DNA from: Artocarpus heterophyllus
Taxonomy: Eukaryota; Streptophyta; Magnoliopsida; Rosales; Moraceae
Direction of reading: 5' to 3'
NCBI GenBank assembly: GCA_025403435.1
Contig: CM046354.1
Span: 42,853,779-42,917,778, forward strand
Length of the DNA stretch: 64,000 nucleotides
Shown here: piece by piece, positions 38,201 through 49,371 of the stretch
How positions within the stretch are numbered: the stretch's first letter is position 1
Layout of the letters: the number at the start of each line of letters is the position of its first letter
Notes under the pieces: generated by a model
What the model was told of the DNA's origin: nothing
The model's input: only the letters and a program-made list of their open reading frames with translations
Databases searched by the model: none
Translations under genes and position numbers: made by a program

Positions 38201-38828
38201 TCATGAGACGCTCACTCATTAGCCAATCACCACCACCCTGGTAAGTGATTACCGTTCCCCTATCAGACACTAGGGTCACCTTTCTAAGTTGGCAGTCCAC
38301 AACTGCACTATACCTGGACAACCAGTCCATCCCTAAAATCACATCATAGGAACTCATGGGGAGTATAATCAAATCACTTTTCAAAATCTCATCCCCAATC
38401 TTTATTTTACAAGATTTACACATACAATTCACACACACCCGCCCCAAGGGAGAAGTTATAACTAGGGGTTCCTTAAACTCTTCTACTTCTAATCCCAAGG
38501 CATGTACAAAAGAACTCGAAATGAGAGAATGAGAGGCACCGGTATCAAATAAAACGCGAGCTAAAGATCTAGAAACCAAAACCATACCATCGACAACCGC
38601 GTTACCAATCTGAGAATCTGACCCTCCAGATGCCATTGCATGAACCTGCACTGGCGCCTTCCCTTTTCCTCTACCGACATTGCTGGGTCCTGCATTACTC
38701 GGCCGATGCTGCTGAGATGGAGATGACTGCACACTACCTGTACTCGGAGCTCTATACTGAGGAACACTGCGCTGAAAATACTGCGACTGCTGTCCCAGTG
38801 CCGGATATGAGAATTGCTGAGGAGAAAA
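35205..38828 (-). CDS. Gypsy pol: protease, RT, RNase H, integrase, chromodomain-like tail
   Basis: An open frame of about 1,200 codons, in frame with gag after the TAG at 38829-38831. Residues below count from the GTG-type start at 38732, which is not a real initiation site because the true product is a gag-pol fusion. Protease active site LFDTGAS (Asp about 63). [25 protein letters not shown], catalytic FIDD (about 396, near 37545). RNase H with YADASG and FSDHKSL. Integrase: H-H-C-C zinc finger (HPGS..CSTC), then the D,D,E core ([16 protein letters not shown] in GQSERV) and a GPF module (RYIGPFEI). The C-terminus (ATWELE) resembles a chromodomain. No stop or frameshift occurs inside, and all visible catalytic residues are present. 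Confidence 0.93.
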   Translation of the reverse strand, partial: FSPQQFSYPALGQQSQYFQRSVPQYRAPSTGSVQSSPSQQHRPSNAGPSNVGRGKGKAPVQVHAMASGGSDSQIGNAVVDGMVLVSRSLARVLFDTGASHSLISSSFVHALGLEVEEFKEPLVITSPLGRVCVNCMCKSCKIKIGDEILKSDLIILPMSSYDVILGMDWLSRYSAVVDCQLRKVTLVSDRGTVITYQGGGDWLMSERLMKSCLGGRRNLDCFAFLANLDCEPYVSSSDVAIPMVGEFEDVFPDELSGLPPHREIEFGIELFPGTSPISMAPYRMAPAEMKELRKQLQELADKGYIRNSTSPWGAPVLFAKKHDGTLRLCVDYRQLNRVTVKNKYPLPRIDELFDQLGGSRYFSKIDLRSGYHQLRIKEEDIPKTAFRTRYGHFEFLVMSFGLTNAPAAFMDLMNRIFRPYLDQFVIVFIDDILVYSKTWEEHEQHLRIVLQTLREHQLYAKREKCEFWLTEVKFLGHVISEHGISVDPSKIEAILEWERPRNVAEIRSFLGLAGYYRKFVKDFSKIAAPLTRLIRKNVRFEWDEDCESAFQELKNRLTSAPVLIIPSSDEPYEVYADASGRGLGCVLMQHGRVVAYGSRQLRPHERNYPTHDLELAAVIYALKIWRCYLYGASFQVFSDHKSLRHLFTQRDLNLRQRRWVEYMEDYDFALQYHPGKANVVADALSRKSSGILACLIFEDWSRDATVSEYRLQYHDDGDRVLLYHVEATPALVRMVKQGQWQDRHLQGIWSRIQNGEQFEEWSVHADGSLYFRERLAVPVIAEVTKAVLDEAHRSQFAIHPGSTKMYRDLKRHYWWRGMKKDVREYVAKCSTCLQVKAEHQKPAGQLQPLPIPGWKWEHVTMDFLTGLPRTEQRHDAVWVVVDRLTKSAHFIPFRSTCSRKILGELYMQNIVRLHGVPLSITSDRDTRFNAKYWRSFQEALGTDLNFSTAFHPQTDGQSERVIQVLEDMLRACALDFGGNWKQCLHLAEFAYNNSYQASIGMAPFEALYGRPCRSPVCWAEPEDRVILGPDEIRDSNEKVAVIRDRLRAAQSRQKSYADRRRRPLEFAVGDFVLLRVSPRKGTMRFGVSGKLAPRYIGPFEITQRVGVVAYRLDLPPELSHVHDVFHVSMLRKCPPEQGKIVSFRDVQVQEDTTYEEVPIQIIDRKVISLRRREIPLVKVVWQHHGVDEATWELESGMRESYPHLFCF

Positions 38829-39797
38829 CTACGGATACTGCAACTGCGGGTACTGCGGAGGCGGAGGTAGGGTCTGAGGCTGAGGCTGAGACTGACGACT
38901 GGCATCCTCCCCGGTCTGCGATCCAAGAAGAGCACTCCTGATTGGGCAATTCCTCTTGATGTGTCCGGGCTGCTGACAGAAATGACAATGAAAGCTGTAG
39001 GGGTTGCTGCGCCCGCTGCCAGACGAACTGCTACTGCCACTGGTCGCACCGCCTTGCTTGCCTTTCCCCGGAGCTGGACGACTACTGGTGCTCTTCCTGC
39101 CACTCCTCTGCGGTCCTCCTGAAGCCTTGGCTCGGTCCTCACAATACTGCACGTAATCATTCTCCACGGAGATCGCCGACGACACAAGCTCTCCGAAACT
39201 CCTAAGCCGTAGAGCAACCAACTGCCGCCGAATAGGAGCCTTGAGTCCTTCCTGAAACTTGATGCATTTCTCGCGCTCCGATGCCACAGCTGATGGAGCA
39301 AACCTAGCCAACTCGCTAAACTTTGCCTCGTACTCCCGAACTGATAGATCACCCTGCTGCAATCTATAAAACTCAGCTGCTTTCTGATCTCTATATCCCT
39401 GCGGAAAATACCGATCATAGAACAGATCCTCGAACTTGTCCCAACCGATATCGCCACCGCGCTCCAGACGCTTAGTTTGTTTCCACCAGGTGTTAGCGCC
39501 ACCCTCGAGCTTATACGCCGCAAACTCCACACGATACTCCTCAGGCACACCAAGGGTATCAAGATGCTTCAAGATTGAATCCAACCAATATTCAGCTAAC
39601 TGCGGATCCCCATTGCCATCAAAAGTCGGAATAGACGCCCGCCGAAATTCCTTAAAGAAAGCATGCCGACTACCAACACTGGAGTCTTCCGGTCTAGTCC
39701 TGGCTGCCATCTGCCGGAAAGCCGCAATCATAGACCTCATCAGGCCCTCATCATTTCCGAACTCGGCGTCAGCTGTCGAACGACGTCTAGGTGCCAT
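38829..39797 (-). CDS. Gypsy gag (322 codons), ends in TAG in frame with pol
   Basis: Starts MAPRRRSTADAEFG, 105 bp after the 5' LTR. A retrotransposon gag domain covers about residues 50-200 (YWLDSIL..LSVREYEAKFSELARF). A CCHC zinc knuckle, CHFCQQPGHIKRNC, lies at about 271-284. A Gln/Pro-rich tail leads to TAG at 38829-38831. The next codons continue the same low-complexity Gln/Pro/Tyr sequence into pol, so gag and pol are one frame broken by this stop. A CAG-to-TAG mutation is the simple explanation; readthrough is a less likely alternative. Confidence 0.9.
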   Translation of the reverse strand: MAPRRRSTADAEFGNDEGLMRSMIAAFRQMAARTRPEDSSVGSRHAFFKEFRRASIPTFDGNGDPQLAEYWLDSILKHLDTLGVPEEYRVEFAAYKLEGGANTWWKQTKRLERGGDIGWDKFEDLFYDRYFPQGYRDQKAAEFYRLQQGDLSVREYEAKFSELARFAPSAVASEREKCIKFQEGLKAPIRRQLVALRLRSFGELVSSAISVENDYVQYCEDRAKASGGPQRSGRKSTSSRPAPGKGKQGGATSGSSSSSGSGRSNPYSFHCHFCQQPGHIKRNCPIRSALLGSQTGEDASRQSQPQPQTLPPPPQYPQLQYP

Positions 39798-39881
39798 TCT
39801 CTCACTTCTGAAAACAAAATTTGGACTGTCAGAGGTATTTCATTGTCAAACCTATGTGTGCACAATTCCCAAGGTTCATAA

Positions 39882-39899
39882 CCTTGAGCTCTGATACCA
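39882..39899 (-). other. Gypsy primer-binding site (iMet tRNA)
   Basis: Minus strand TGGTATCAGAGCTCAAGG, three bases inside the 5' LTR edge. It matches the plant iMet class and fixes the element's transcription direction as minus. Confidence 0.9.
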
Positions 39900-41047
39900 T
39901 TCTGTCACGCCCCGGAGTACGGGAGGTGACGTGGCGGAATATTTAGATTAATTAAAAGAGAATTTGATTAAAAATCGAGAGTTTGAGAACCAAATTAAAT
40001 AAAAACTAAGAAGTTTTTCCACCACATTTTATAAAAGGATTTATAAAAATTAAGCAAATAATAATAATTGAATAAAAACCGCGAATATGGGTTCCACAAC
40101 CCACAACTTGTGCACACACATGGTTCTGACAATATCATAAATACAATTACAGTCCAAGTACAAATAAAGTTAAGTCTTACATGCCTTGATTAACAAATAC
40201 AGAATGTAAACAAATTCTCCTATTGCTCCTGAGTTCGGTCCGAAGAATCTTCTCCAAACCTAAATGGGAAACCACCTAGAAGGGGGGGAATTTAAAACAG
40301 ATAAAACGTGAGCGAAAGGCTCAGTAGGACTAAGTTTTATAAAATAATTTAATGCAAAGAAACATAGCATTATCAGGAGTTATACAGAAAGGGAACTTAA
40401 ATAAATAAATAGATAAACAATTTGAGTGGAACCGTCCTGACACAGAACAGTCTACTCGTCAAATCAAAACACCAATTTACTTTTACCTAGGCAAACCATG
40501 ATATCACCACCGTAGTGGCCCAGCTGGGTTTCGGGACCTACCCCCAAGGTCGATCACGACCCGATCTCTGATATGGCATCATGCCCATGTGGTAATTATC
40601 ATTATCACTCAAAATCCAATTACCGAGTGTTGTCAATTACATTCATTATGAAATTCATTTCATGTCACGGTATATAAAAATATAACCGATAAAAATCATT
40701 TTCAAACAACCGTTGAAAACATTTTGATAGAAATCATTTTCAAAGCCAAATCATTTCAAAACCAGGCTACCAAAGAAATAGGATAGAAGTCCTACCTCAG
40801 TACTCGTGCCGGTACCCCACACCGTAATCCCGATCCGCTATACGTTAGCTCCACGGAACCACGAACAATCCTAGATACCAACTAAATCAATCAATATCTA
40901 GTTCGAAACATCCTATGTTACTAAATCATTTCATGATGTCCTAGTGTGCCATTTGTATCATTAAAATCATCCTATAAGGTTGGGATTTAAATCAGGGTTC
41001 AAAACAATGAAATCGGGTAAAAATCACAAAATTTTCCATGCCTCGGT

Positions 41048-41213
41048 CGGCCTGCCGGACGCCCTGCTTCGGCCTGCCGAACTGTACAGTTCGGCCTGCC
41101 GGAAGCAAAGTTCGGCCTGCCGAACATGTCCCCAGATTCGGCCTGCCGATCGGAAGAACACCGGCCTGCCGATCATGAACTTCGGCCTGCCGAACATGAA
41201 CTTCGGCCTGCCG
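41048..41213. repeat. Phased CGG-palindrome array, 8 units, in gypsy 5' LTR
   Basis: Same eight units and spacing as at 34141-34306, offset by 6,907 bp. No unit differs between the two LTRs by eye. Confidence 0.92.
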
Positions 41214-41779
41214 AACTGGGAAAATCCAGAAATCCCAGCCACGGGTTTCTCGATCCCCAAAATCCAAATCTGAATTCCAACCTGTTTTTCTCAATTCCCA
41301 GGCATGAAAAATAACTATAGTTGATAGAAAAACATTCTAAAACATGTTTGGAATCATTTAAACAACATTTGAACTCAAAATCTTCAAAAATCCGAAAATG
41401 AGAAAAAGAGGAGAAAAATGAAAATCTTGAATCCAATCCGTTTTTCTTCAATCTAGGTTTAGATTCTAGTTGTTCTAAGCTCATTTAACACAAATCTACG
41501 GTTTTCTAAGCTTAAACAAACTTAGATTTCAAAAACACACAAAATCGAAAATTTTGTAAAAAGTTTAGAAATTTCGAATCTAACCTCGAATCGAAGCTTC
41601 AATCCGCGTTCTCGGTCGCCGAATCACGTCCCCGAGCTTCCTCCTTGCTGTTCCGAAGCTTGGATTCGAATGCGGTTTTCAAAAATTTAGAGAGAGATTG
41701 AGAGAGAGTGAGCTGCCGAGAGAGAGAGGGAAGAGAGAGAGAGATGGGCGTGGAAGTGAGGAGAGAGAGAGAGGAAAGG

Positions 41780-41789
41780 AAAATAAATA
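41780..41789 (-). promoter_or_regulatory. Possible gypsy LTR TATA element
   Basis: Minus strand TATTTATTTTCC followed by a long CT-rich (pyrimidine) stretch, a layout seen at plant transcription starts. The palindrome array would then lie roughly 570-740 bp downstream, inside the transcript. Weak, position-based inference. Confidence 0.3.
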
Positions 41790-44700
41790 GAGAAAATCGG
41801 TGGGCGGTTTTACTGTGCGAAAACCATGTGCCGCCCACGGTTTTGTAAAACAGAGTATTTTTAACATTTTACAATTTGTTGTGTTTTAAAACTCAAAACA
41901 TCATTTTAAATCAATAAGAAATCTTTTGAACACATCAATTTAACAAAACAACCAAAAACTAAAAATCCAACCAAATAATCTAATTAAAGTTAAAACTTTA
42001 ATTATGGCACACTAATTCATCATTTACATTACATTAATATTAAATAAATTTCGGGACGTTACACTTTTATTACTGCTACAACCAAGAGCAAGAAGAAGAA
42101 GAAGAAGAACCCAAGGAAGCTTAAGTGCTTCTTCTGTGGTAAGGTCGGGCATATAAAGAAGCATTGCAAGGACTTCCTTTCCAAGGGAGGTAGGTGCGAT
42201 CTTCTATATTTAAAACTTGTTTGGTTGAGGAATCAAGTGACATCTGGGTCATAGATTCTGGTGCAACTAATCATGTTTGTGTTTCTCTGCAGGGATTCAG
42301 AGAAACGAGAAGTCTACTTCGTGAAGACTTAACGCTTCGGATGGGCGATGGATCCTTGGTCTCGACGAAAGCAGTGGGAGATGTCCATCTTTATTTTGAT
42401 AATTATAGGAATTTAATTTTGCGAGACTGTTTTTATGTTCCAAAATTTAAAAAGAATTTAATTTCTGTATCATCTTTATTTAAAGACTCCTATGTGGTAT
42501 CTTTTAATGAAAAAGTGGTGATTCGTAAAAACAAATCTTTTATCTATTCTGGATGGATGCAAAATAATCTATATTTTATCGAACCTAAGATGGACTTATT
42601 ACTTAATGCTAAGATAAATGATAATAACTCAAAACGACTTAAAACTTCTCACTCTAATAAGACTTATCTTTGGCATTTGCGCCTTGGCCATATTAACCTG
42701 AATAGGATTCAAAGGTTGGTAAGGGATGGACCTTTAAGTCACTTAAAGGTGGAATCTATACCTCAATGTGAATCTTGTTTGGAGGGTAAAATGACCAAAA
42801 GATCATACAGGTCTAAGGGCAATAGGGCCGAAGGGGTTCTAGAACTTGTGCATAGTGATGTTTGCGGACCGATGAACATCCGGGCACGAGGAGGGTATGA
42901 GTACTTCGTCACTTTTATTGACGATTACTCAAGATATGGGTATGTGTACCTAATGCACCACAAAAGTGAAACTTATGATAAGTTCAGGGAGTTTCGGGCT
43001 GAAGTAGAAAAGCAATTGGGTAGACCCATAAAGGCACTTCGATCTGATCGAGGTGGGGAATACCTTTTTGATGAGTTCTTGGGACACTTGTTAGAGAATG
43101 GGATTTTATCCCATTTGACTGCGCCAGGCACTCCGCAACAGAATGGCGTGACAAAGAGAAGAAATAGGACTTTGTTGGACATGATTAGGTCCATGATGAG
43201 TTATTCATCATTGCCTTTATCCTTTTGGGGATATGCACTACAAACTGCATGTTATCTTTTGAACAATGTGCCTTCAAAATCGGTCCCTAAAACTCCTCAC
43301 AAGTTGTGGACAAGAAGGAAGACATCCTTAAACCATATTCGCATATGGGTATGTCTAGCTCATGTCCTGTTTAAGGATCCGAATAAGTTGGATGCACGTT
43401 CGGAAGTTTGCATGTTTGTAGGATATCCAAAAGGGACTAAAGGGGGTTATTTTTATAACCCTAAGGAAAATAAAGTCGTGGTTTCAACTAATGCAACTTT
43501 TCTTGAGGAGAGTTACATGGACGACTTTAAACCTCGAAGCAAAGGGTGCTTGAGGAATTAAGGGGTGATCCGTTCACTCCGGAGGTTTTGAATGAAACCA
43601 TTCCGATTGGTGTAGAAAAACCAAACAAACATGAACAACAACCTCAAGGGCTTCGGTGTAGTGGGAGGATCGGGCGTCAACCTGAGAGGTATATGTTCAA
43701 TGGGGAGGTCTTTTTGGCTGAACCGGATGAACATGACAGGGATCCTTATACTTACGTAGAAGCTATGGAGGATGTTGATTCAAGACTCTGGACAGAGGCC
43801 ATGAACATTGAGATGAAGTCTACGGAGACTAATCGGGTCTGGGAGCTTGTGGATCTTCCCTAAGGGGTAAAACCCATAGGGTGTAAGTGGATCTACAAGA
43901 GGAAAAGAGGAGTGGATGGAAAGGTCGAAACCTTTAAGGCTAGACTGGTAGCTAAGGATTATACGCAAAAAGAAGGAATCGATTATGAGGAATCCTTTTC
44001 GCCTGTAGCTATGCTTAAGTCCATCCGGATTCTCTTGTCCATAGCTGCTGCTCTTGATTACGAGATTTGGTAGATGGATGTCAAGACGGCTTTTCTAAAT
44101 GGCTATCTTGATGAGTCCATTTATATGGAATAACCAGACAGGTTCAAGGTCGCGGGTCAAGAGGGTAAGGTTTGTAAGCTGCTAAAGTCTATTTATAGAC
44201 TTAAGCAGGCTTCTCGTTCGTGGAACATAAGATTTCATCAAGTGATAAAGACTTATGGGTTCTCACAAAATGTGGATGAACCATGTGTTTATAAACACAT
44301 AAAGGATGAGAAGGTGGTTTTTCTACTGCTCTATGTAGATAACATTCTGCTAATTGGCAATGACGTTGGGGCGTTGTCATCGGTCAAATTATGGTTGACC
44401 AAGCAGTTTGACATGAAGGACTTGGGTGAGGCTAATTTTGTTCTTGGTATCCAGATCTTTCGGGATAGGAAGAATAGAATGATAGCTTTGTCACAGGCCG
44501 GCTTCATAGATAAAATTCTCAAGAGGTTTGCAATGCAGGATTCTAAGAAAGGTGGGCAACCATCTAGGTTTTGAATTACTCTTTCTAAGAAACACTCTCC
44601 AAAGTGTTATGAAGAAAGAGAATACATGAAGAAGGTGCCTTATGCTTCGGCAGTGGGTAGTCTCATGTATGCCATGCTTTGCACTCGACCGGATATTAGC

Positions 44701-46740
44701 TATACGGTCGGGATTGTAAGTCGATTTTAGGCGGATCTAGGACCGAACCATTGGGTTGTGGTAAAGCATATTTTCAAGTACCTGAGAAGGACTCGAGGGT
44801 ATATGCTTGTGTATTCGGGTGAGGACTTGACTCTTCTAGGATACACTGATTCGGATTTCCAATCCTGTCTGAATTCAAGGAGATCAACTTCTGGTTTTGT
44901 GTTTACTTTGGGCGGTGGTGCCATCAGTTGGAGAAGTGTGAAGCAAGATTGCACTTCAGATTTAACGATGGAGGCCGAGTATGTGGCGGTTAGTGATGCT
45001 TCGAAAGAAGCAGTGTGGCTCCACAAGTTCCTTAGGAATCTTGAGGTAGTTCTTGGTATGGATAAGGCGGTATTACTATACTGTGATCACAGTGCAGCAG
45101 TAGCTAATGCTAAGGAACCAAGATTTCACAAGAAGAGTAAGCATATTGATCGAAAGTATCATGTGATAAAGGACTTCGTAGAGGGCAGGCATGTCACGGT
45201 GTGTAAGATCGCTTCAGAGGACAATTTAGCTGATCCATTTACGAAGACACTTATAGGGAGAGTCTTCGAGAGGCATGTGGAAGCTAGGGGGATGCGAAAT
45301 TTGCTGTATTTACTCACTTAGTGCAAGTGGGAGATTGTTAGACATGTATGCCCTCTTTATCAATAAAGAATTTATTCATTTATATATACCAAATCTTGTC
45401 CTCTTTACGTTCATATTTGTTGAATTTATGATAAGCAAACAGTAGTATGAGACTGTCAATCTAAACCTTAAGAATTGGGCATATGATGGGATGATTATGC
45501 GGTAGACACGTTTCTTAAGGTGATGGTCTAAAACGTATGATCCGCAATCGAGGGAATAAAGTTGGGCGCTTTATTCATGTAAAGATTGTTATGTTGTCTA
45601 TATCCCTTTTGGGAGATGGTTTGTCTTGGCCATCGGAGTTGGACTCCGTAAATAGAAACACTGGCACGTTGTCATAGGTGACGATGTATTGGATCGTGAC
45701 ATAAAGTGAATTGATTTGGATTAATAATTCTGCCTTGGCAAATCGATTCACTTTAGACAATCATTTGTATTGTATCTTAATCCTGAGATGAATAGTGGGC
45801 CCGCTGTCTCGACTTGTGTCTTTTGATATACCAATGGGTGACTCCCACATCTCTATAGTGGTATGCATGCCGGTATGCTGGAGGCATGACTCTTGATAGC
45901 GTAGACTTGTTATTCATAGATATGGAATCCATAGCTCCTCTTTAGGAGTAATGATATCCTCTTATATGCGTTGTCCTGTAATTGGAAAACTGGAGCGCTC
46001 AACCATTTGGATACATAGGTGTAACCGAATGGTATACTATCTTTGGATGGTAAGTTTTCTAATGGTGAGACAATGGAACGTAAGATAAAAATAATTGGGA
46101 AGGTAAGACAAAACTTGTCCTTAAGCCGATTATGGATGATCATATGGGGATACGATACACTATGATATGTCATGGAGACTTAGCTACACAAGCTTCGTAA
46201 TTCTATAAAGTTCAAGAGTGCAACTCCAAGCTTTTAGTGGAGTAGCGTTGGAGTTGATAATTGTGAAATGTATATATGGGATATTGGGTTTCATGATTAT
46301 CATGAGCTTGAACTTTATAGGTCTATTTTGGTCCCCTTTGCTAGCTCACAAAGTCCTGTAACGACACGGCGTGCTTTTCTAATAATTGGTGACTTATGTC
46401 GGATTTATCAGATTGGTTTAAAATTTGTAAGAATCAAATAATTCATGTCTGTTTATCGGTTGAATTAATTTTGTAAGAAATTAGTTCAAGATAAACTTGT
46501 TGAATTATTATGATCAGATAATTCTTATCTATTTATCGGTTGATTTAATTTTGGATAAATTAGATCAAGATAAACTTGTAGAATTATTGTGAATTGATAT
46601 ATTTTCTTAGAGATTATCTTGATAAAGTTTGTTTTGACAAGATATCTTCTCTATTGGGTTATTTGAATCAAAACTGAGACTTTATCCTTTAGAATCTTGG
46701 GTGGAAAATAAAAGATTAGCGAAAATTTTTCTCGAGAGAT

Positions 46741-46815
46741 TGGCCTACCGAATGACGTGTTTGGCATGCCGAACTGGCTTGTTCGGCCTGCCGATCAGAG
46801 TGTTCGGCCTGCCGA
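46741..46815. repeat. Phased CGG-palindrome array, 4 units, in LTR C
   Basis: Units begin at 46741, 46762, 46784 and 46805 (21, 22, 21). The two left units have point changes. Confidence 0.83.
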
Positions 46816-46926
46816 TCAGCAGAGATAAGATTACGCGTTTTCACACGGATCTTATCAGATATTGATCTGAACTTGATTATGTTTCGAGTTTTTTGAGACC
46901 TAATCTAATATGGACTGACCCCAGGA

Positions 46927-46942
46927 CCAATTGGTATAAAAA
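46927..46942 (+). promoter_or_regulatory. LTR C core promoter: CCAAT box and TATAAAAA
   Basis: CCAAT at 46927-46931 and TATAAAAA at 46935-46942, the same B/C type as LTR B. Confidence 0.55.
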
Positions 46943-48775
46943 AGGAGTGAGTCTCATGATTTACTCAGATCAATTTGAGAGATTAAGAGTGATACTCTTC
47001 TAGTGAGCATCTGAAACCTCCCTGAGAGCTTTTGTTCACAAATCACGAACACTAGCTTTGGGTTCTCTCTGTTGGTTGGAAGGAGAGTCACCGGTGGAAG
47101 AAGCTGTAGGTGTGAGCGCACACTCACTCCGGTTGTGGATAGAGAATTGCAAAGAAGACCAGTTGGTTGAGGCTCTTCTGGAACGTTACTTCTCTACATA
47201 GGATTGCGGAGGATCTTCGACACACTGAGGTTAGTAAGATCTGTTTAATTTATACATATAACATGTCAAACTTGTGTTTTGGAAATTACTCTGATGAAAA
47301 ATTTTTAAAATTCCGCTGCGCACTTTGTGTCCAACATGTTAGACATGTATGCCCTAAGGAGTAAAAATGTAATATGTTTTTGAAGACATTTTTTATCAAT
47401 AAAGAATTTATTCATTTATACATACCAAATCTTGTCCTCTTTACGTTCATATTTGTTGAATGTATGATAAGCAAACAGTAGTCTGAGACTGTCAGTCTAA
47501 ACCTTAAGAATTGGGCATATGATGGGATGATTATGCAGTAGACACGATTCTTAAGGTGATGGTCTAAAACATATGATCCGCAATCGAGGGAATAAAGTTG
47601 GGCACTTTATTCATGTAAAGATTGTTATGTTGTCTATATCCCTTTTGGGAGATGGTTTGTCTTGACCATCGGAGTTGGACTCCGTGAATAGAAACATTGG
47701 CACGTTGTCATAGGTGACGATGTGTTGGATCGGGACATAAAGTGAATTGATTTGGATTAATAATTCTTTCTCCCAAATCGATTCACTTTAGACAGTCATT
47801 TGTATTGTATCTTAATCCTGAGATGAATAGTAGGCCGTTGTCTCGACTTATGTCTTTTGATGTACCAATGGGTGACTCCCACATCTTTATAGTGGTATGA
47901 ATGCCGGTACATTGGAGGCATGACTCTTGATAGCGTAGACTTGTTATTCATCGATATGGAATCCATAGCTTCTCTTTAGGAGTAATGATATCCTCTTATA
48001 TGCGTTGTCCTGTAATTTGAAAACTGGAGCGCTCAACCATTTGGATACATAGGTGTAACCGAATGGTATACTATCTTTGGATGGTAAGTTTTCTAATGGT
48101 GAGACAATGGAACGTAAGATAAAAATAATTGGGAAGGTAAGACAGAACTTGTCCTTAAGCCGATTATGGATTATCATATGGGGATACAATGCACTATGAT
48201 ATGTCATGGAGACTTAGCTACACGAGCTTCATAATTCTATAAAGTTTGAGAGTGCAGCTCCAAGCTTTTAGTGGAGTAGCGTTGGAGTTGATAATTGTGA
48301 AATGTATATCTGGGATATTGGGTTTCATAATTATCATGAGCTTGAACTTTATAGGTCCATTTTGGTCCCCTTTGCTAGCTCACAAAGTCCTGTAACGACA
48401 CGGCGTGCTTTTCTAATAATTGGTGACTTATGTCGGATTTATCAGATTGGTTTAAAATTTATAAGAATCAAATAATTCATATCTGTTTATCGGTTGAATT
48501 AATTTTGTAAGAAATTAGTTCAAGATAAACTTGTTGAATTATTGCGATCAGATAATTCTTGTCTGTTTATTGGTTGATTTAATTTTGGATAAATTAGATC
48601 AAGATAAACTTGTAGAATTATTGTGAATTGATTTATTTTCTTAGAGATTATCTTGATAAAGTTTGTTTTGATAAGATATCTTCTCTATTGGGTTATTTGA
48701 ATCAAAACTGAAACTTTATCCTTTAGAATCTCGGGTGGAAAATAAAAGATTCACGGAGATTTTTCCTCGGGAGTT

Positions 48776-48850
48776 CGGCCTGCCGAATGACTTGGTCGGC
48801 CTGCTGAACTGGCCTGTTCGGCTTGCCGACCGGAATGTTCGGCCTGTCGA
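48776..48850. repeat. Phased CGG-palindrome array, 4 units, in LTR D
   Basis: Units begin at 48776, 48797, 48819 and 48840 (21, 22, 21). Confidence 0.87.
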
Positions 48851-48961
48851 TCAGCGGGAGATAAGATTACGCTTTTTTACGTGGATCTTTTCAGATATTG
48901 ATCCAAACTTGATTCTGTTTCGAGTTTTTGAGACCTAATCTGATACGGACTGACCCCAGGA

Positions 48962-48977
48962 CCAATAGCTATATAAA
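48962..48977 (+). promoter_or_regulatory. LTR D core promoter: CCAAT box and TATATAAA
   Basis: CCAAT at 48962-48966 and TATATAAA at 48970-48977, the A/D type. Confidence 0.55.
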
Positions 48978-49371
48978 GGGAGTGAGTCTCATGATTTACT
49001 CAGATCAATTTGAGAGATTAATAGTGATACTCTTCTAGTGAGCATCTAGAAACTCCCTAAGAGCTTTTGTTCACAAATCACGAGCACTAGCTTTGGGTTC
49101 TCTCGATTGGTTGGATGGAGAGTCACCGGTGGAAGAGCTGTATGTGTGAGTCCACACTCACTCCGGTTGTGGATAGAGAATAGCAAAGAAGACCAATTGG
49201 TTGAGGCTCTTCTGGAACGTTACTTCTCTTCATAGGCTGCGGAGGTTCTTCACACAAAGGTTAGTAAAATCTGTCTAATTTATACATATAACATGTCAAA
49301 CTTGTGTTTTGGAAATTACTTTGATGGAAAAATTTTAAAATTCCGTTGCGCACTTTGTTTCCAACATATCC

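Larger units (their letters stand above)
32997..42063 (-). mobile_element. Complete Ty3/gypsy chromovirus-type element nested in Copia-2 internal 2
   Basis: A 9,067-bp element with two LTRs (32997-35156 and 39903-42063), 5-bp target duplication CTTTT (32992-32996 and 42064-42068), an iMet primer-binding site, a polypurine tract and a minus-strand gag-pol with gypsy order (protease-RT-RNase H-integrase). The LTRs differ by about 13 substitutions and one 1-bp indel by eye, about 0.6%, so the insertion is recent. A C-terminal chromodomain-like tail after integrase suggests the chromovirus branch, perhaps Tekay-like; that lineage call is inference. Confidence 0.95.
39903..42063 (-). repeat. Gypsy 5' LTR (2,161 bp)
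   Basis: Near-identical to 32997-35156. The differences I noted cluster in the first 550 bp (for example near 40123, 40138, 40190-40194, 40367-40412 and 40540). It drives the minus-strand transcript. Confidence 0.95.
32298..45321 (+). pseudogene. Copia-2 gag-pol polyprotein, internal 2, split by gypsy element
   Basis: Gag starts at the ATG at 32298 and is stopped at 32643 (TAG, Trp to stop). It is interrupted by the gypsy insertion at 32997-42063 and resumes at about 42069 with a zinc knuckle (CFFCGKVGHIKKHC). A 1-bp deletion near 42211 shifts gag out of frame with protease. Integrase has Lys at 43154-43156 where the catalytic Glu belongs (internal 1 keeps it). RT has YVDN instead of YVDD (Asn codon at 44341). 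Further damage: a 1-bp deletion near 43546 and stops at 43861, 44071, 44131, 44572 and 44728. RNase H (44758-45321) is open. This copy is enzymatically dead. Confidence 0.92.
45336..47336 (+). repeat. Copia-2 LTR C (2,001 bp)
   Basis: Follows the RNase H end and polypurine tract of internal 2. It ends GTCCAACA and is joined directly to LTR D. About 36 bp are missing just after the first 19 bases relative to B. Diagnostic bases pair it with B. Confidence 0.93.
20921..49366 (+). mobile_element. Copia-2 composite array: LTR-int-LTR-int-LTR-LTR within one TSD
   Basis: Four full LTRs (A 20921-22952, B 28573-30586, C 45336-47336, D 47337-49366) and two internal regions (22953-28572 and 30587-45335) all point the same way. 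The whole 28.4 kb is flanked by TATCC at 20916-20920 and 49367-49371, so one integration event defines both outer ends. Internal 2 was later split by a gypsy element. LTR C and LTR D touch with no base between them. Neither copy encodes an intact polyprotein, so movement would need help in trans. Confidence 0.9.
47337..49366 (+). repeat. Copia-2 LTR D (2,030 bp), right end of array
   Basis: Begins TGTTAGACATG immediately after LTR C and ends TTTCCAACA, then the target duplication TATCC (49367-49371). Diagnostic bases pair it with LTR A at the far left. Confidence 0.93.

Noticed and set aside
35705..39562. Long frames on the opposite strand or other frames of gypsy pol (for example 38561-39562, 35874-36467)
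   Set aside because: Shadows of the real gag-pol frame. The gag-pol frame carries all the catalytic motifs; these carry none.
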